From Oscillospiraceae bacterium (GTDB lineage: Bacteria; Bacillota; Clostridia; Oscillospirales; QAMX01): a stretch of DNA of 36,999 nt. Location of the stretch: NCBI GenBank assembly GCA_015067715.1, contig SVLY01000022.1, positions 1 through 36,999 of the forward strand, read 5' to 3'. Of the stretch, positions 7,518 to 15,211 are shown piece by piece. Under the pieces are notes generated by a model, which did not search any database, was not told where the DNA came from, and was given only the letters and a program-made list of their open reading frames with translations. The position numbers and the translations under genes are program-made. The first letter of the stretch is position 1; each line of letters begins with the position of its first letter.

Positions 7518-8657
7518 TCAATATTCAAACAGACCCTCTGCCTCTGGGGGATAAGGATCTTCGCTGTTTACCGGGTAGGCGTTTTTCCACCAGATCAGAT
7601 ATTCGTCCTCCGTCTCAAGAAAAACGAGAAGGTTTGCAGTATCTCCTCCCGTGCGCAGACCGCTCCACCATTTGCTCTCATCAAGGCTTGGCCCTATGGG
7701 CGAGTAAGTGCCGCGGTAACGGAATTCGGCGCGGATGCTCACTCCCCAGGTATTTTTCGCCCGGACGGGATCCCCCTCAACAAAAACACGGTCTGAGGAG
7801 AAAAATCTTATCTGCAGATCACGGTATTCAAGCACCGTAAAGGTCCTGTCCCCGCCCGGTACCGACATTGCTTTCAGCATTTCATCCACGAGCAGCCGGA
7901 CTCCCTCGTCCCGGGAGAGCCCGGCTTTTGACATCCGGTAAACCCCAGGAACACTGGTGACAGACATGTGCCGGGTATCGGGCGGTTCGGTCTCCAAAGT
8001 CTCAGAAAGTTCCATCCCGATAAACTCCATAACCTCCCGGGGGCAATTGGTGCCCGGATAAGCCGAAGCCCACCACATAAGATATTCGTCGTCCGTCTCA
8101 AGAAAGATCAGCGGAACGTCCTGCTCCACCTGACGGAACTCATAGAATTTTCCCTCTTCCAGTTCCCCGTACTCACCGCTGAAGCTAAAAGAGAAGTTCA
8201 AATGGACGATATACGTATTGCCCGCAACCACACCGGCGTTCAGCTGTCCGTGGCGGTTATCCGGCTTCAGTGCGTCAAAGCTGGGGTCAAAGGTCAGGCC
8301 GGTAAGCTTCCAGTGGTCAAAGGTGAAAGCCCTCGACCCGTCCGGACGGCACATACTTTCCAGCATTATTTCTGCAAGGCAGGCTGCAGCCTCGCGCTTT
8401 GGAACGACATTCCTGTTCATTCTCCAGATTTCGGGAAGAAGGGTTATCGACGTGCAGGGGGTATGCTCTGCGCCGGCCGAGCCCTCTGTTTCAGCTGAGG
8501 AGCTTTCCCGTATAAGCTCAGACGTGGCCTCCGGGGTAATAACGGTGGGCATACCGTCTGTCGGCAGATCCGGAGCAGGCGCTTCTCCGCAGGCGCAAAT
8601 ACAAAAAACCAACAACATACAGACACAGAGAACAAAGCTTTTTCCCAGAGTTTTCAT
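7518..8657 (-). CDS. Putative lipoprotein with two tandem copies of an unknown domain
   Basis: The 379-residue protein starts at the ATG at 8657, which follows AAAGGGTGG; upstream in-frame starts would lie over the promoter. Its signal (MKTLGKSFVLCVCMLLVFCI) ends in lipobox ICAC. After a Thr/Ser/Glu-rich linker there are two related domains of about 140 residues. Each opens with a CTSITLLPEIWRM / MSVTSVPGVYRM strand, has an acidic helix with LVDEMLKAM or LAEIMLESM, then RAFTF / RTFTV, and ends with FLETDDEYLMWWASAYPG / FLETEDEYLIWWKNAYPV. This is an internal duplication. I do not recognise the domain and see no catalytic motif. It is probably displayed outside the membrane; binding of a ligand is only a guess. 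Confidence 0.85.
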   Translation of the reverse strand: MKTLGKSFVLCVCMLLVFCICACGEAPAPDLPTDGMPTVITPEATSELIRESSSAETEGSAGAEHTPCTSITLLPEIWRMNRNVVPKREAAACLAEIMLESMCRPDGSRAFTFDHWKLTGLTFDPSFDALKPDNRHGQLNAGVVAGNTYIVHLNFSFSFSGEYGELEEGKFYEFRQVEQDVPLIFLETDDEYLMWWASAYPGTNCPREVMEFIGMELSETLETEPPDTRHMSVTSVPGVYRMSKAGLSRDEGVRLLVDEMLKAMSVPGGDRTFTVLEYRDLQIRFFSSDRVFVEGDPVRAKNTWGVSIRAEFRYRGTYSPIGPSLDESKWWSGLRTGGDTANLLVFLETEDEYLIWWKNAYPVNSEDPYPPEAEGLFEY

Positions 8658-8693
8658 TGGTCGCCACCACCCTTTCTTTTTTAGCTCAATCAT

Positions 8694-8722
8694 ATTATAC
8701 AACATAAACCCATAAATGTCGA
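8694..8722 (-). promoter_or_regulatory. Promoter of the duplicated-domain lipoprotein
   Basis: Minus-strand TCGACA (8717-8722), 17 bases, TATAAT (8694-8699). Confidence 0.7.
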
Positions 8723-8790
8723 TTACAAAACGGTTACAGTTTGGAAACAAAACGGTAACAAAACGCCGTGCCGGACCTTTTCACCGGCCA

Positions 8791-8819
8791 TTGCATTTTC
8801 TTTCCGGGAGTGATATAAT
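8791..8819 (+). promoter_or_regulatory. Promoter of the GH43 gene
   Basis: TTGCAT (8791-8796), 17 bases, TATAAT (8814-8819) preceded by GTGA. Confidence 0.82.
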
Positions 8820-8853
8820 CAAAACCGACAAAAAAGAGAGGCGGAGCTTTGCC

Positions 8854-9711
8854 ATGACAGATGCAAACATTTCCCCCGTACGCGACCCATTCGTTCTTTT
8901 GGAAAACGGAGTATACTATATGTACGCCACGGGCTGGGTGTGTTACAAAAACACCAGCGGCAGGCTGGAGGGCGACTGGGTGAAGCTGCCCGGTCCCATC
9001 TGCCGTATTCCGGAGAACGCTTTAGACAATTTCTGGGCGCCGGAGGTGCACAGATACAAGGGAAAATTCTATATGTTCACCACTTACCGCTCCTCGCTCA
9101 CCGGCCACAGGGGCAGCACCGTGCTGTGTTCCGACAGCCCCGAGGGGCCTTTTACCGAAATAAGCCGGGGCCATCTCACCCCCCGGGATTGGGACTGCAT
9201 TGACAGCACGTTCTACGTCGACCCCCAGGGTCAGCCCTGGATGGTCTTCGTCCACGAGTGGACCTCCATGCCCGACGGAGTTGGCACCTTTGCCGCCGCA
9301 AAGCTTTCTCCGGATCTGACAGAGCTCATCTCCGAGCCGGTGGAGCTCTTCCGGGGCGACGAGCCCGCCTGGGCAAAGCTGGGCGTTACCGACGGCTGTT
9401 TTCTCTATACCACCGAAAAGGGCGAGCTTTTGATGCTGTGGTCAAACTTCTGCGCCCAGGGCTATTGCGTTGCCGTTGCAAGAAGCTCAAACGGCAGACC
9501 GGACGGAAAATGGATCCACGAAGAAAAGCTGCTCTATTCAAAAGACAGCTACGGGGACTACGACGGCGGCCACGGCATGATTTTTGCCACCCCGGAGGGA
9601 AAGAAATACCTCGTGCTCCACGCCCCCAACGACAACGATCGGGGCAGAGGGGAAACTCCCCGTTTTATCCCCATCCGCGAGGAAGATGGAAAGCTTGTAA
9701 CCGAAGACTGA
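8854..9711 (+). CDS. Glycoside hydrolase family 43 (five-bladed beta-propeller), cytoplasmic
   Basis: The 285-residue protein is a single catalytic propeller without signal peptide. GH43 enzymes cleave alpha-L-arabinofuranosides, beta-xylosides or related links with inversion. The base Asp is D11 in SPVRDPFV. The pKa-modulating Asp is D117 in DCIDSTFYVD. The usual acid motif EGP is replaced by GVTDGCFLY (D180), a variant I recall from some GH43 subfamilies; whether Asp serves as acid is not known from sequence. The blades show WAPEVHRYKGKFYMF and GGHGMIF. The ATG at 8854 has AGAGGCGGAG upstream; longer in-frame extensions reach into the promoter. It is short for the family, with no accessory sandwich. 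Confidence 0.88.
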   Translation: MTDANISPVRDPFVLLENGVYYMYATGWVCYKNTSGRLEGDWVKLPGPICRIPENALDNFWAPEVHRYKGKFYMFTTYRSSLTGHRGSTVLCSDSPEGPFTEISRGHLTPRDWDCIDSTFYVDPQGQPWMVFVHEWTSMPDGVGTFAAAKLSPDLTELISEPVELFRGDEPAWAKLGVTDGCFLYTTEKGELLMLWSNFCAQGYCVAVARSSNGRPDGKWIHEEKLLYSKDSYGDYDGGHGMIFATPEGKKYLVLHAPNDNDRGRGETPRFIPIREEDGKLVTED

Positions 9712-9720
9712 AAAAAAACA

Positions 9721-9754
9721 CGCCGGGATCCTCAAACCCAAGGAGATCCCGGCG
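9721..9754. terminator. Bidirectional terminator between the GH43 and propeller genes
   Basis: CGCCGGGATC (9721-9730) pairs with GATCCCGGCG (9745-9754). On the minus strand it is followed by TGTTTTTTTT, so it best serves the propeller gene. Confidence 0.82.
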
Positions 9755-9763
9755 CTCAGTTTA

Positions 9764-11230
9764 TTATTCAAATCTCATGGAGTAGATCTCGCCGTCGCTT
9801 AAGGTGAAGTCGAAGATCACCGGCCTGCCCGCAAGGTCGCCAAGGGGCTTGTCGAAATCCACGGTGCGGTCTATGCTGTCTCCGAAGATCTCGCAGGTGG
9901 AATAGCCCTCGATGGGAGTCCCCCGCTCGTCCAGAATGCGAAGATAGATATGTCCTCTGGCAGAGGTGCGGAAGTTCAGCTTAAGCGTTTCCCCCTCGAA
10001 GGTAAAGGTCTTTGTGCGGAGGGTCTTGGGGGCGTAGGGGGCTTTGACAGAGGCAAAGCCGTCCATACGGTAGACGTAGCGAACCAGCTCGACCGGAACG
10101 TCCATCCAATGGTGGTTATCCACAAAGATCGAAAGCTCGTTTGGCTCGTAGGGGAAGCGGCTTCCGGTCTCGATAAGTCCGCCCACAGCAACAAAGCAGT
10201 CGCCGTAGATCCAGTTTGCAAAGGTCTCCGGCCCGGGAGTTATAATAGCCTCGTCGAAGCGGAACCAGTTATAGTTATCCCTTGAGCTCATAAACAGGCA
10301 GTCTGTAACGGCTGTGCCAAGGCGGGTCTGCATTTTCATGCGCTCAAGGCGCTTTTCCCTGCCGCACAGCCTTTCAAAATTGGCCGTCCAGCCCCGGCGT
10401 TCCACGTATCTGCTGGGGAAGCCGATGTAATATCTGTCGTCGTAGGGGTAGGCCATAACGGCGTTGACGTAAAGGGGATAGTCCGGAGCTCCGCCGAAAT
10501 CCAGGGGCACGGGTTTTGTCCAGTGGATAAAATCCTCGGACTCCATAACGCGGATGCCACGGATGCTGGGCTCGTTTAAGGGGCTTGCAGGATCGTCGGG
10601 AGAGGGGTGGAACTCCCGGAAATAGACGTAGTATTTTCCCGTGTGGCGGTTCCAGTGGAGGGTGTTCTGGGTATCGTAGTCGTAGCCGCAGGATACCACG
10701 CTGAACTTTTCAAAATGTATGCCGTCTGACGAGACCAGGCTCACAAGATCCGGCCAGCTCTCTTCGGTGTAACCCTGGGGAATATTTGCATATCCCGCCA
10801 TGTTTTTCACCATCATAAGAGCCTTGTATTTCTGCTCCGGGGGACAGGCGGGGTTGGGATCCTTCATAACGGTTATATTGTCGCATATGTCCGTCATGAT
10901 AATGTTGTTGTGCTTGCTTCCCCGGAACTCGCACATTCCAAGATCCGGCTTTTCCCAGTGGATACCGTCCCGGCTTTCGGCGTAGCACACGTTGATACCC
11001 TCGGTATATTCCGGGTCGAAGAAGGACCAGGTCTCGTAATAAAGGCGGTAAAAACCGTCGTCGCGGATGATCGTGAAAAAGTCCGTTGCGTTGCCCTCCC
11101 AGGGCTGGTCGAACTCAATAACGACCCCCGCTTTTTCAGGCTTGTTTACGGAAAGAGTTGCAGTTGAAAAACGCGTGTCTATCAGATGATCGTCCCAAAA
11201 GGGGACAAGGCCTTTTTCGTGAAGAACCAT
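9764..11230 (-). CDS. Glycosidase-like five-bladed beta-propeller protein (GH43/GH32-type fold)
   Basis: The 488-residue protein has repeated propeller blade signatures: DDGFYRLYYETWSF, YAESRDGIHWEKPDLGM, SSDGIHFEKF, GKYYVYFREFHP, VMESEDFIHWTKPVPLD and SSRDNYNWFRFDEAI. The Asp-x-x-x-Trp pattern (DGIHWEKP) is typical of GH32/GH43/GH68-type propellers. A C-terminal beta-sandwich (about 405-488, TFTFEGETLKLNFRTSARGH) looks like an accessory carbohydrate-binding module. No signal peptide, so cytoplasmic. Substrate and catalytic acids cannot be fixed. AGGAGG lies upstream of the ATG. The gene is divergent from the NUDIX operon and shares its -35 box, which suggests linked regulation. Confidence 0.82.
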   Translation of the reverse strand: MVLHEKGLVPFWDDHLIDTRFSTATLSVNKPEKAGVVIEFDQPWEGNATDFFTIIRDDGFYRLYYETWSFFDPEYTEGINVCYAESRDGIHWEKPDLGMCEFRGSKHNNIIMTDICDNITVMKDPNPACPPEQKYKALMMVKNMAGYANIPQGYTEESWPDLVSLVSSDGIHFEKFSVVSCGYDYDTQNTLHWNRHTGKYYVYFREFHPSPDDPASPLNEPSIRGIRVMESEDFIHWTKPVPLDFGGAPDYPLYVNAVMAYPYDDRYYIGFPSRYVERRGWTANFERLCGREKRLERMKMQTRLGTAVTDCLFMSSRDNYNWFRFDEAIITPGPETFANWIYGDCFVAVGGLIETGSRFPYEPNELSIFVDNHHWMDVPVELVRYVYRMDGFASVKAPYAPKTLRTKTFTFEGETLKLNFRTSARGHIYLRILDERGTPIEGYSTCEIFGDSIDRTVDFDKPLGDLAGRPVIFDFTLSDGEIYSMRFE

Positions 11231-11272
11231 TTATCCCATCCTCCTGAATTTCAAGAAATAATCTGCACGTCC

Positions 11273-11324
11273 ATTATATCATTTTTCATTCACCCTTGTA
11301 AACACTTTTCTTTTGTGATAAAAT
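11273..11324. promoter_or_regulatory. Divergent promoters sharing one -35 hexamer
   Basis: TTGTAA at 11296-11301 acts as -35 on the plus strand, with a 17-base spacer and TAAAAT at 11319-11324 (preceded by TGTGA), reading into the NUDIX operon. Read on the minus strand the same hexamer is TTACAA, with a 17-base spacer and TATAAT at 11273-11278, reading into the propeller gene. Two polymerases could not sit on both at once. Confidence 0.72.
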
Positions 11325-11359
11325 TGAAACGTGATCACAGACGAAGGGAGAGAAGCCCA

Positions 11360-11836
11360 TTGAAACTTCGAAGCATGACCTCGCTGTATCTTCTCTCGGG
11401 AGACAGGCTCATACTGCTCCGCCGCAACAGCGGGATCGCAAAGGATCTTTACGTTGCCGCCGCCGGAGGGCACTTTGAGGAAAGCGAGCTTTGCTCCCCC
11501 GAGGTCTGCGTTCTGCGGGAAGCAAAGGAAGAGCTGGGGCTGGAAAAAGAGGATATCGCCGGCCTTGCTCTGCGGTATATCGCTCTGAAATACGCCAACG
11601 GCGAGATCCGCCAGAACTATTATTTCTTTGGACGGATATCCCCGGAAAAAGCGGCAGGGCTTACCTCAAACGAGGGCGAGCTTGTTGCCCTGTCTCCGGA
11701 AAAGGCGCCCGACCTTCCCGCTCCCTTCTGTCCGCCCTTTGTGCTTCGCCACTGGCTTGAGACCGGCAGATACGACACCCGGCTTTACGGGGGCGCGGCC
11801 ACCGCAGACGGGCTTGAATTTTCCCCCATGGACTAA
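11360..11836 (+). CDS. NUDIX hydrolase (8-oxo-dGTP diphosphatase-like)
   Basis: The 158-residue protein starts at a TTG (11360) that lies nine bases after AGGGAG; the next ATG (11375) is too far from any ribosome site. The NUDIX box reads GGHFEESE...REAKEELGL, with E and REAxEEL present but two more residues than the textbook spacing between the halves. The same spacing occurs in a clostridial group annotated as 8-oxo-dGTP diphosphatases, whose boxes read like GHFEKDELNDARACVLRE. Members hydrolyse nucleoside diphosphates linked to another moiety. It is the first gene of a six-gene operon, 14 bases before the next. The true substrate is uncertain. Confidence 0.9.
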   Translation: MKLRSMTSLYLLSGDRLILLRRNSGIAKDLYVAAAGGHFEESELCSPEVCVLREAKEELGLEKEDIAGLALRYIALKYANGEIRQNYYFFGRISPEKAAGLTSNEGELVALSPEKAPDLPAPFCPPFVLRHWLETGRYDTRLYGGAATADGLEFSPMD

Positions 11837-11850
11837 GGAGGAAGCAGGAT

Positions 11851-12327
11851 ATGTTCCGTGACCTTGCAAGAAAAAAACAGCGCCTCTCCCCGGAGGAGTG
11901 CGTTGAGATACTCAAAACCCAGACCCGGGGAGTGCTCTCTGTCAACGGGGAGGACGGATATCCCTACGGAATGCCCATGAACCACTTTTACAACGAGGCC
12001 GACGGCTGTGTCTATTTCCACACCGGAAGACACGGCCACCGAACGGACGCGCTGAAAAAAGACGGACGGGTCTCCCTTTGCGTTTACGACCAGGGCTACC
12101 GAAAAGAGGGAGAGTGGGCGTATAACGTGAAAAGCGTTATCGTTTTCGGCAAAATAGAGATCATTGACGATATCGACGCCGTCCGCGCCATATGCGAGCC
12201 CCTTTGCCGCAAATTCACCGACGACGAAGAGTACATCAAAAAAGAGCTGGCCGAGTCCGCAAAAAACACGCTTCTGCTGAAACTCACCCCCGAGCATATC
12301 TGCGGAAAGCTGGTAAACGAGGCGTAA
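11851..12327 (+). CDS. NimA-like pyridoxamine 5'-phosphate oxidase-family flavoprotein
   Basis: The 158-residue single-domain split-barrel protein has the NimA/PNPOx layout: RGVLSVNGEDGYPYGMPMNH, CVYFHTGRHGHRTDALK, DGRVSLCVYD and VKSVIVFGKIEIIDD. Family members bind FMN or a related cofactor as dimers; some reduce nitroimidazoles, and most have no known substrate. The GHRTDAL stretch and the V(K)SVIVFG strand are diagnostic. The start is preceded by AAGGAGG. It lies 14 bases after the NUDIX stop and 7 bases before the URO-D-like gene, so it is cotranscribed. No pyridoxine gene is nearby, so a PLP role is not supported. Confidence 0.9.
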   Translation: MFRDLARKKQRLSPEECVEILKTQTRGVLSVNGEDGYPYGMPMNHFYNEADGCVYFHTGRHGHRTDALKKDGRVSLCVYDQGYRKEGEWAYNVKSVIVFGKIEIIDDIDAVRAICEPLCRKFTDDEEYIKKELAESAKNTLLLKLTPEHICGKLVNEA

Positions 12328-12334
12328 AAAGCTT

Positions 12335-13381
12335 ATGACACAAAAAGAAAACTATATCAGAACAGTCCGGTTTGAAAAGCCCGACTACATCCCCATGAGC
12401 TTTTGCATAAGCGGCGCATATTACGACTGCGTCGACCAGAATGCGCTCTTTGAGGCTATGGAAAATCACCCCCTGCTCTTCCCGGGCTTTACCAGACCTC
12501 CCCTCCCCTTTACCCCGGACTATCCCCCCATCGCAAGAAAAGACAAGCCCTTCACCGACGATTTCGGCTGTGTGTGGGAAACTGCGGTAAACGGTCTTAC
12601 GGGAACGGTCAAGGGACACCCCCTTGAAAACTGGGATGCATTTAAGACCTGGACTCCTCCTGACCCGGGGATCTGCACGGGTATAGGCCCAATAGACTGG
12701 GAAGAGGTCAAAAAGTGGGCAAATTCGCCCTCCGACTGGTTCAAAATGGGCGGACTTCGCCACGGGCACACTTTTTTACAGCTCAGCGATCTCCGGGGCT
12801 ATGAAAATCTGCTTTTCGACATGGCAGACGAAGAGCCCCTGCTTTATGATCTCATCGAAAAGGTGGAGGCCTTTAACCTGGGCATAGTTAAAAACTACGT
12901 TGAATGCGGCGTGGACGGAATGGGCTATGCCGAAGACCTTGGAATGCAGTTTGGCCCCATGCTCTCCCCCGGGCATTTCAGAAAATACATTAAACCCTCC
13001 TACAAACGGCTCATGCAGCCCGCCCGGGACAAAGACCTTGTCATCCATATGCACTCCGACGGGGATATACGCCTGTTGCTCGACGATATCATCGAAGGCG
13101 GCGTGGACATTATCAACCTGCAGGATCTCGTCAACGGGGTGGACTGGATAAAAGAAAACCTGAAGGGCAGAGTCTGTATCGAGCTGGACGTCGACCGCCA
13201 GAACGTCACCTGCTTTGGCACCCCCAGGGATATCGACAGGCTTATAAAGACCGAGATCGAAACTCTCGGCTCCCCCGAGGGCGGGCTTATGATGATATAT
13301 GGGCTCTACCCCGGAACTCCCCTTGAAAACGCCATTGCTCTCATGGACGCAATGGAAAAATACGCAGGATACTACAGGTGA
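12335..13381 (+). CDS. Uroporphyrinogen decarboxylase-family (URO-D-like) protein
   Basis: The 348-residue TIM barrel is related to uroporphyrinogen decarboxylase and to the MtaA/CmuA methyltransferases. Landmarks are the N-terminal YIRTVRFEKPDYIPM, GVDGMGYAEDLGMQFGPMLS and the strand VIHMHSDGDIRLLLDDII. MtaA-type enzymes bind zinc through HxC plus a later Cys. Here the strand is HMHSDGD with no Cys, so corrinoid methyl transfer of that kind is doubtful. Other haem genes are absent, so haem synthesis is unlikely. This HSDG group often sits beside carbohydrate genes in Clostridia and has no assigned reaction, as far as I know. The ribosome site is weak (GAGGCG), and coupling from upstream is likely. 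Confidence 0.85.
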   Translation: MTQKENYIRTVRFEKPDYIPMSFCISGAYYDCVDQNALFEAMENHPLLFPGFTRPPLPFTPDYPPIARKDKPFTDDFGCVWETAVNGLTGTVKGHPLENWDAFKTWTPPDPGICTGIGPIDWEEVKKWANSPSDWFKMGGLRHGHTFLQLSDLRGYENLLFDMADEEPLLYDLIEKVEAFNLGIVKNYVECGVDGMGYAEDLGMQFGPMLSPGHFRKYIKPSYKRLMQPARDKDLVIHMHSDGDIRLLLDDIIEGGVDIINLQDLVNGVDWIKENLKGRVCIELDVDRQNVTCFGTPRDIDRLIKTEIETLGSPEGGLMMIYGLYPGTPLENAIALMDAMEKYAGYYR

Positions 13382-13388
13382 AAAAGCT

Positions 13389-14158
13389 ATGTCACAGCTT
13401 CTTTTTCTCGGCACAGGCGCCGCAGACTGGAATATCGAAGACCGTGGAGCCGGTTTTTTCCGTAGAAACTCCTCATGTCTGGTAAACGGCGAGCTGATGG
13501 CAGATTGCGGCGACCACGTTTTCGACTATGCTCAAAGCCACAGCTGCCCCGGGCTTTTCGACGGGGTTAAAGCCGTGCTCATCTCCCATACCCACGGAGA
13601 CCATTTTTCTCCCGACTCTGTCCGCCGCATTGCCGCCTCCCACCCCATCACCGTTGGCGGCTGTGAGGCAGTTATCAGGGCCGTAGGCCCCCACGAAAAC
13701 ATCACCTTCGTCCCTTTTTCCCCCTTTAAGGAAGCGCTCATCGGCGCTTACCGGGTCATGCCCGTGCTTGCAAACCACCACACGGTCATCTCCGGGGACG
13801 ATGCGGCTTTCCACTACGTTATCACCTGCCCGGACGGGAAAAAGCTCTTCTACGGGCTGGACGGAGCGTGGTTTTTGCGCCCCAGCTGGGAAGAGATGAA
13901 AAAGCACCGGTTCGACGCCATGATTTTTGACTGCACCGTGGGAGACAGTGACGACTGGCGGATATTTGAGCACAACACCGTCCCCATGCTCCGCATGATG
14001 ATCCCCGAGATAAAGCGCACGGGCATGGCAACGGACGAAACAAAACTTATCGCATCCCACCTTGCCCGGACTCTGCACGTTAACCACGAGCACACCTTGC
14101 CATCCTTGCGCCCCTTGGCATGACGGTTGCCTTTGACGGCGCCGGATTTGAGTTTTAA
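13389..14158 (+). pseudogene. Metallo-beta-lactamase-fold phosphodiesterase (PhnP-like) with a 3' frameshift
   Basis: The reading frame opens at 13389 (MSQLLFLGTGAADW) and carries the metal motif HTHGDH (H67, H69, D71, H72). The RGAGFFRRNSSCLV start resembles PhnP-type cyclic-phosphate phosphodiesterases. After HVNHEHT the frame meets a premature stop at 14121-14123. In the neighbouring frame from 14096 the sequence continues LAILAPLGMTVAFDGAGFEF and stops at 14156-14158, which is the natural C-terminus. One missing C in the run at 14095-14096 (ACCTT for ACCCTT) explains it. As read, the product is 244 residues; repaired it is 256. The lost part holds no metal ligand, so it might still work. 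A sequencing or assembly error is possible. Confidence 0.82.
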
Positions 14159-14190
14159 CACAGAAAATTACAAGAAAGGCGATGAACAAA

Positions 14191-15201
14191 ATGCCCCTCA
14201 GATCCCCCTACGACCACGTAAGCTCCATTGCAAAAAAGACCTATCCCGCCTTCCGCTACGACGGTCAGGCTGACTTTGCCACCTGGCAAAACGTCGCCCG
14301 GGACACTCTTGCAGACCTTTTGTGCTTCGACGCATTCGAGCCCTGCGAGGATAATTTCACCGTTGAATTCCAAACCGAGCACGAGAATTTCACCGAGATA
14401 CGCTTTCTTTTCAACAGCGAAGAGGATTTTGTCGTTCCCTGCCACATTCTTCTCCCCAAAAAGGTCAAAGCGCCCTTTGTTCCCGTGATCTGCATTCAGG
14501 GTCACTCCACGGGTATGCACATCTCTCTGGGCCGCGCCAAATATCCCGGGGACGAGAGCACCATCTCCGGAGGCGACCGGGATTTTGCCATCCGCGCCGT
14601 TCGCGAGGGCTGTGCCGCAATAACCATCGAACAGCGCTATATGGGCGAGCAGGGCGGAACGGAACGCGGCACCGGATGCTACAGCGCCGCCCTTATCACC
14701 TCCCTCTACGGACGCACCGCCATCGGCGAGAGAGTGTGGGACGTGATGCGCCTTATCGACGTTCTGGAAAAGCATTTCGACTGTCTGGACATGGAGCATC
14801 TGGTGTGCCTTGGCAACTCCGGCGGCGGAACCACGACCTTCTACTCCGCCTGTATGGACGAGCGCATCTACTGCGCCGTGCCCTCCTGCGCGGTGTGCAC
14901 CTATAAGGACTCCATCGCCGGAATGCACCACTGCTGCTGCAACTACGTTCCCCGCATCGGAGAATATTTCGACATGGGCGACCTTGCAGGGCTTATCGCC
15001 CCCCGTCACCTCGTTATCGTAAACGGCAAGACCGACCCCATCTTCCCCCAGAACGGCGTGGACGAGACCATGGAGATCGCCCGTGAGGTCTTTGCCGCCG
15101 CCAATGCTCCGGAAAACCTCACCAACGTCACAGGAGACGGCGGTCACAGGTTCTACGCCGACCTGGCCTGGCCGGTCATCCACAAATACCTGGGAAAATA
15201 A
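14191..15201 (+). CDS. Alpha/beta-hydrolase, probable carbohydrate esterase
   Basis: The 336-residue protein belongs to the alpha/beta-hydrolase superfamily, close to large acetyl-esterase or dienelactone-hydrolase-like groups. The nucleophile elbow is GNSGGG (S210). The acid is D282 in NGKTDPIFP and the base is H319 in DGGHRF. An oxyanion-type strand VICIQGHSTGMH and a lid region EQRYMGEQGG are visible. Substrate is unknown; an ester on a sugar is likely from context. Two ATGs compete: 14182 lies only two bases from AAAGG, whereas 14191 lies eleven bases away, so 14191 is chosen. No signal peptide. It sits 11 bases ahead of the next gene. Confidence 0.87.
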   Translation: MPLRSPYDHVSSIAKKTYPAFRYDGQADFATWQNVARDTLADLLCFDAFEPCEDNFTVEFQTEHENFTEIRFLFNSEEDFVVPCHILLPKKVKAPFVPVICIQGHSTGMHISLGRAKYPGDESTISGGDRDFAIRAVREGCAAITIEQRYMGEQGGTERGTGCYSAALITSLYGRTAIGERVWDVMRLIDVLEKHFDCLDMEHLVCLGNSGGGTTTFYSACMDERIYCAVPSCAVCTYKDSIAGMHHCCCNYVPRIGEYFDMGDLAGLIAPRHLVIVNGKTDPIFPQNGVDETMEIAREVFAAANAPENLTNVTGDGGHRFYADLAWPVIHKYLGK

Positions 15202-15211
15202 GGAGAAAAAA

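Noticed and set aside
6403-7521. Open frame of 372 codons on the minus strand over the SPFH gene
   Set aside because: It is a shadow of the SPFH coding strand, crosses the terminator at 7453-7487, and has no recognisable domain.
14090-14100. Programmed ribosomal frameshift in the metallo-beta-lactamase-fold gene
   Set aside because: No slippery heptamer, pseudoknot or internal ribosome-like site is visible; a missing C explains the data more simply.
14155-15183. Open frame of 342 codons on the minus strand over the alpha/beta-hydrolase
   Set aside because: The plus-strand gene has a complete catalytic triad and operon spacing; the minus frame has neither domain nor ribosome site.
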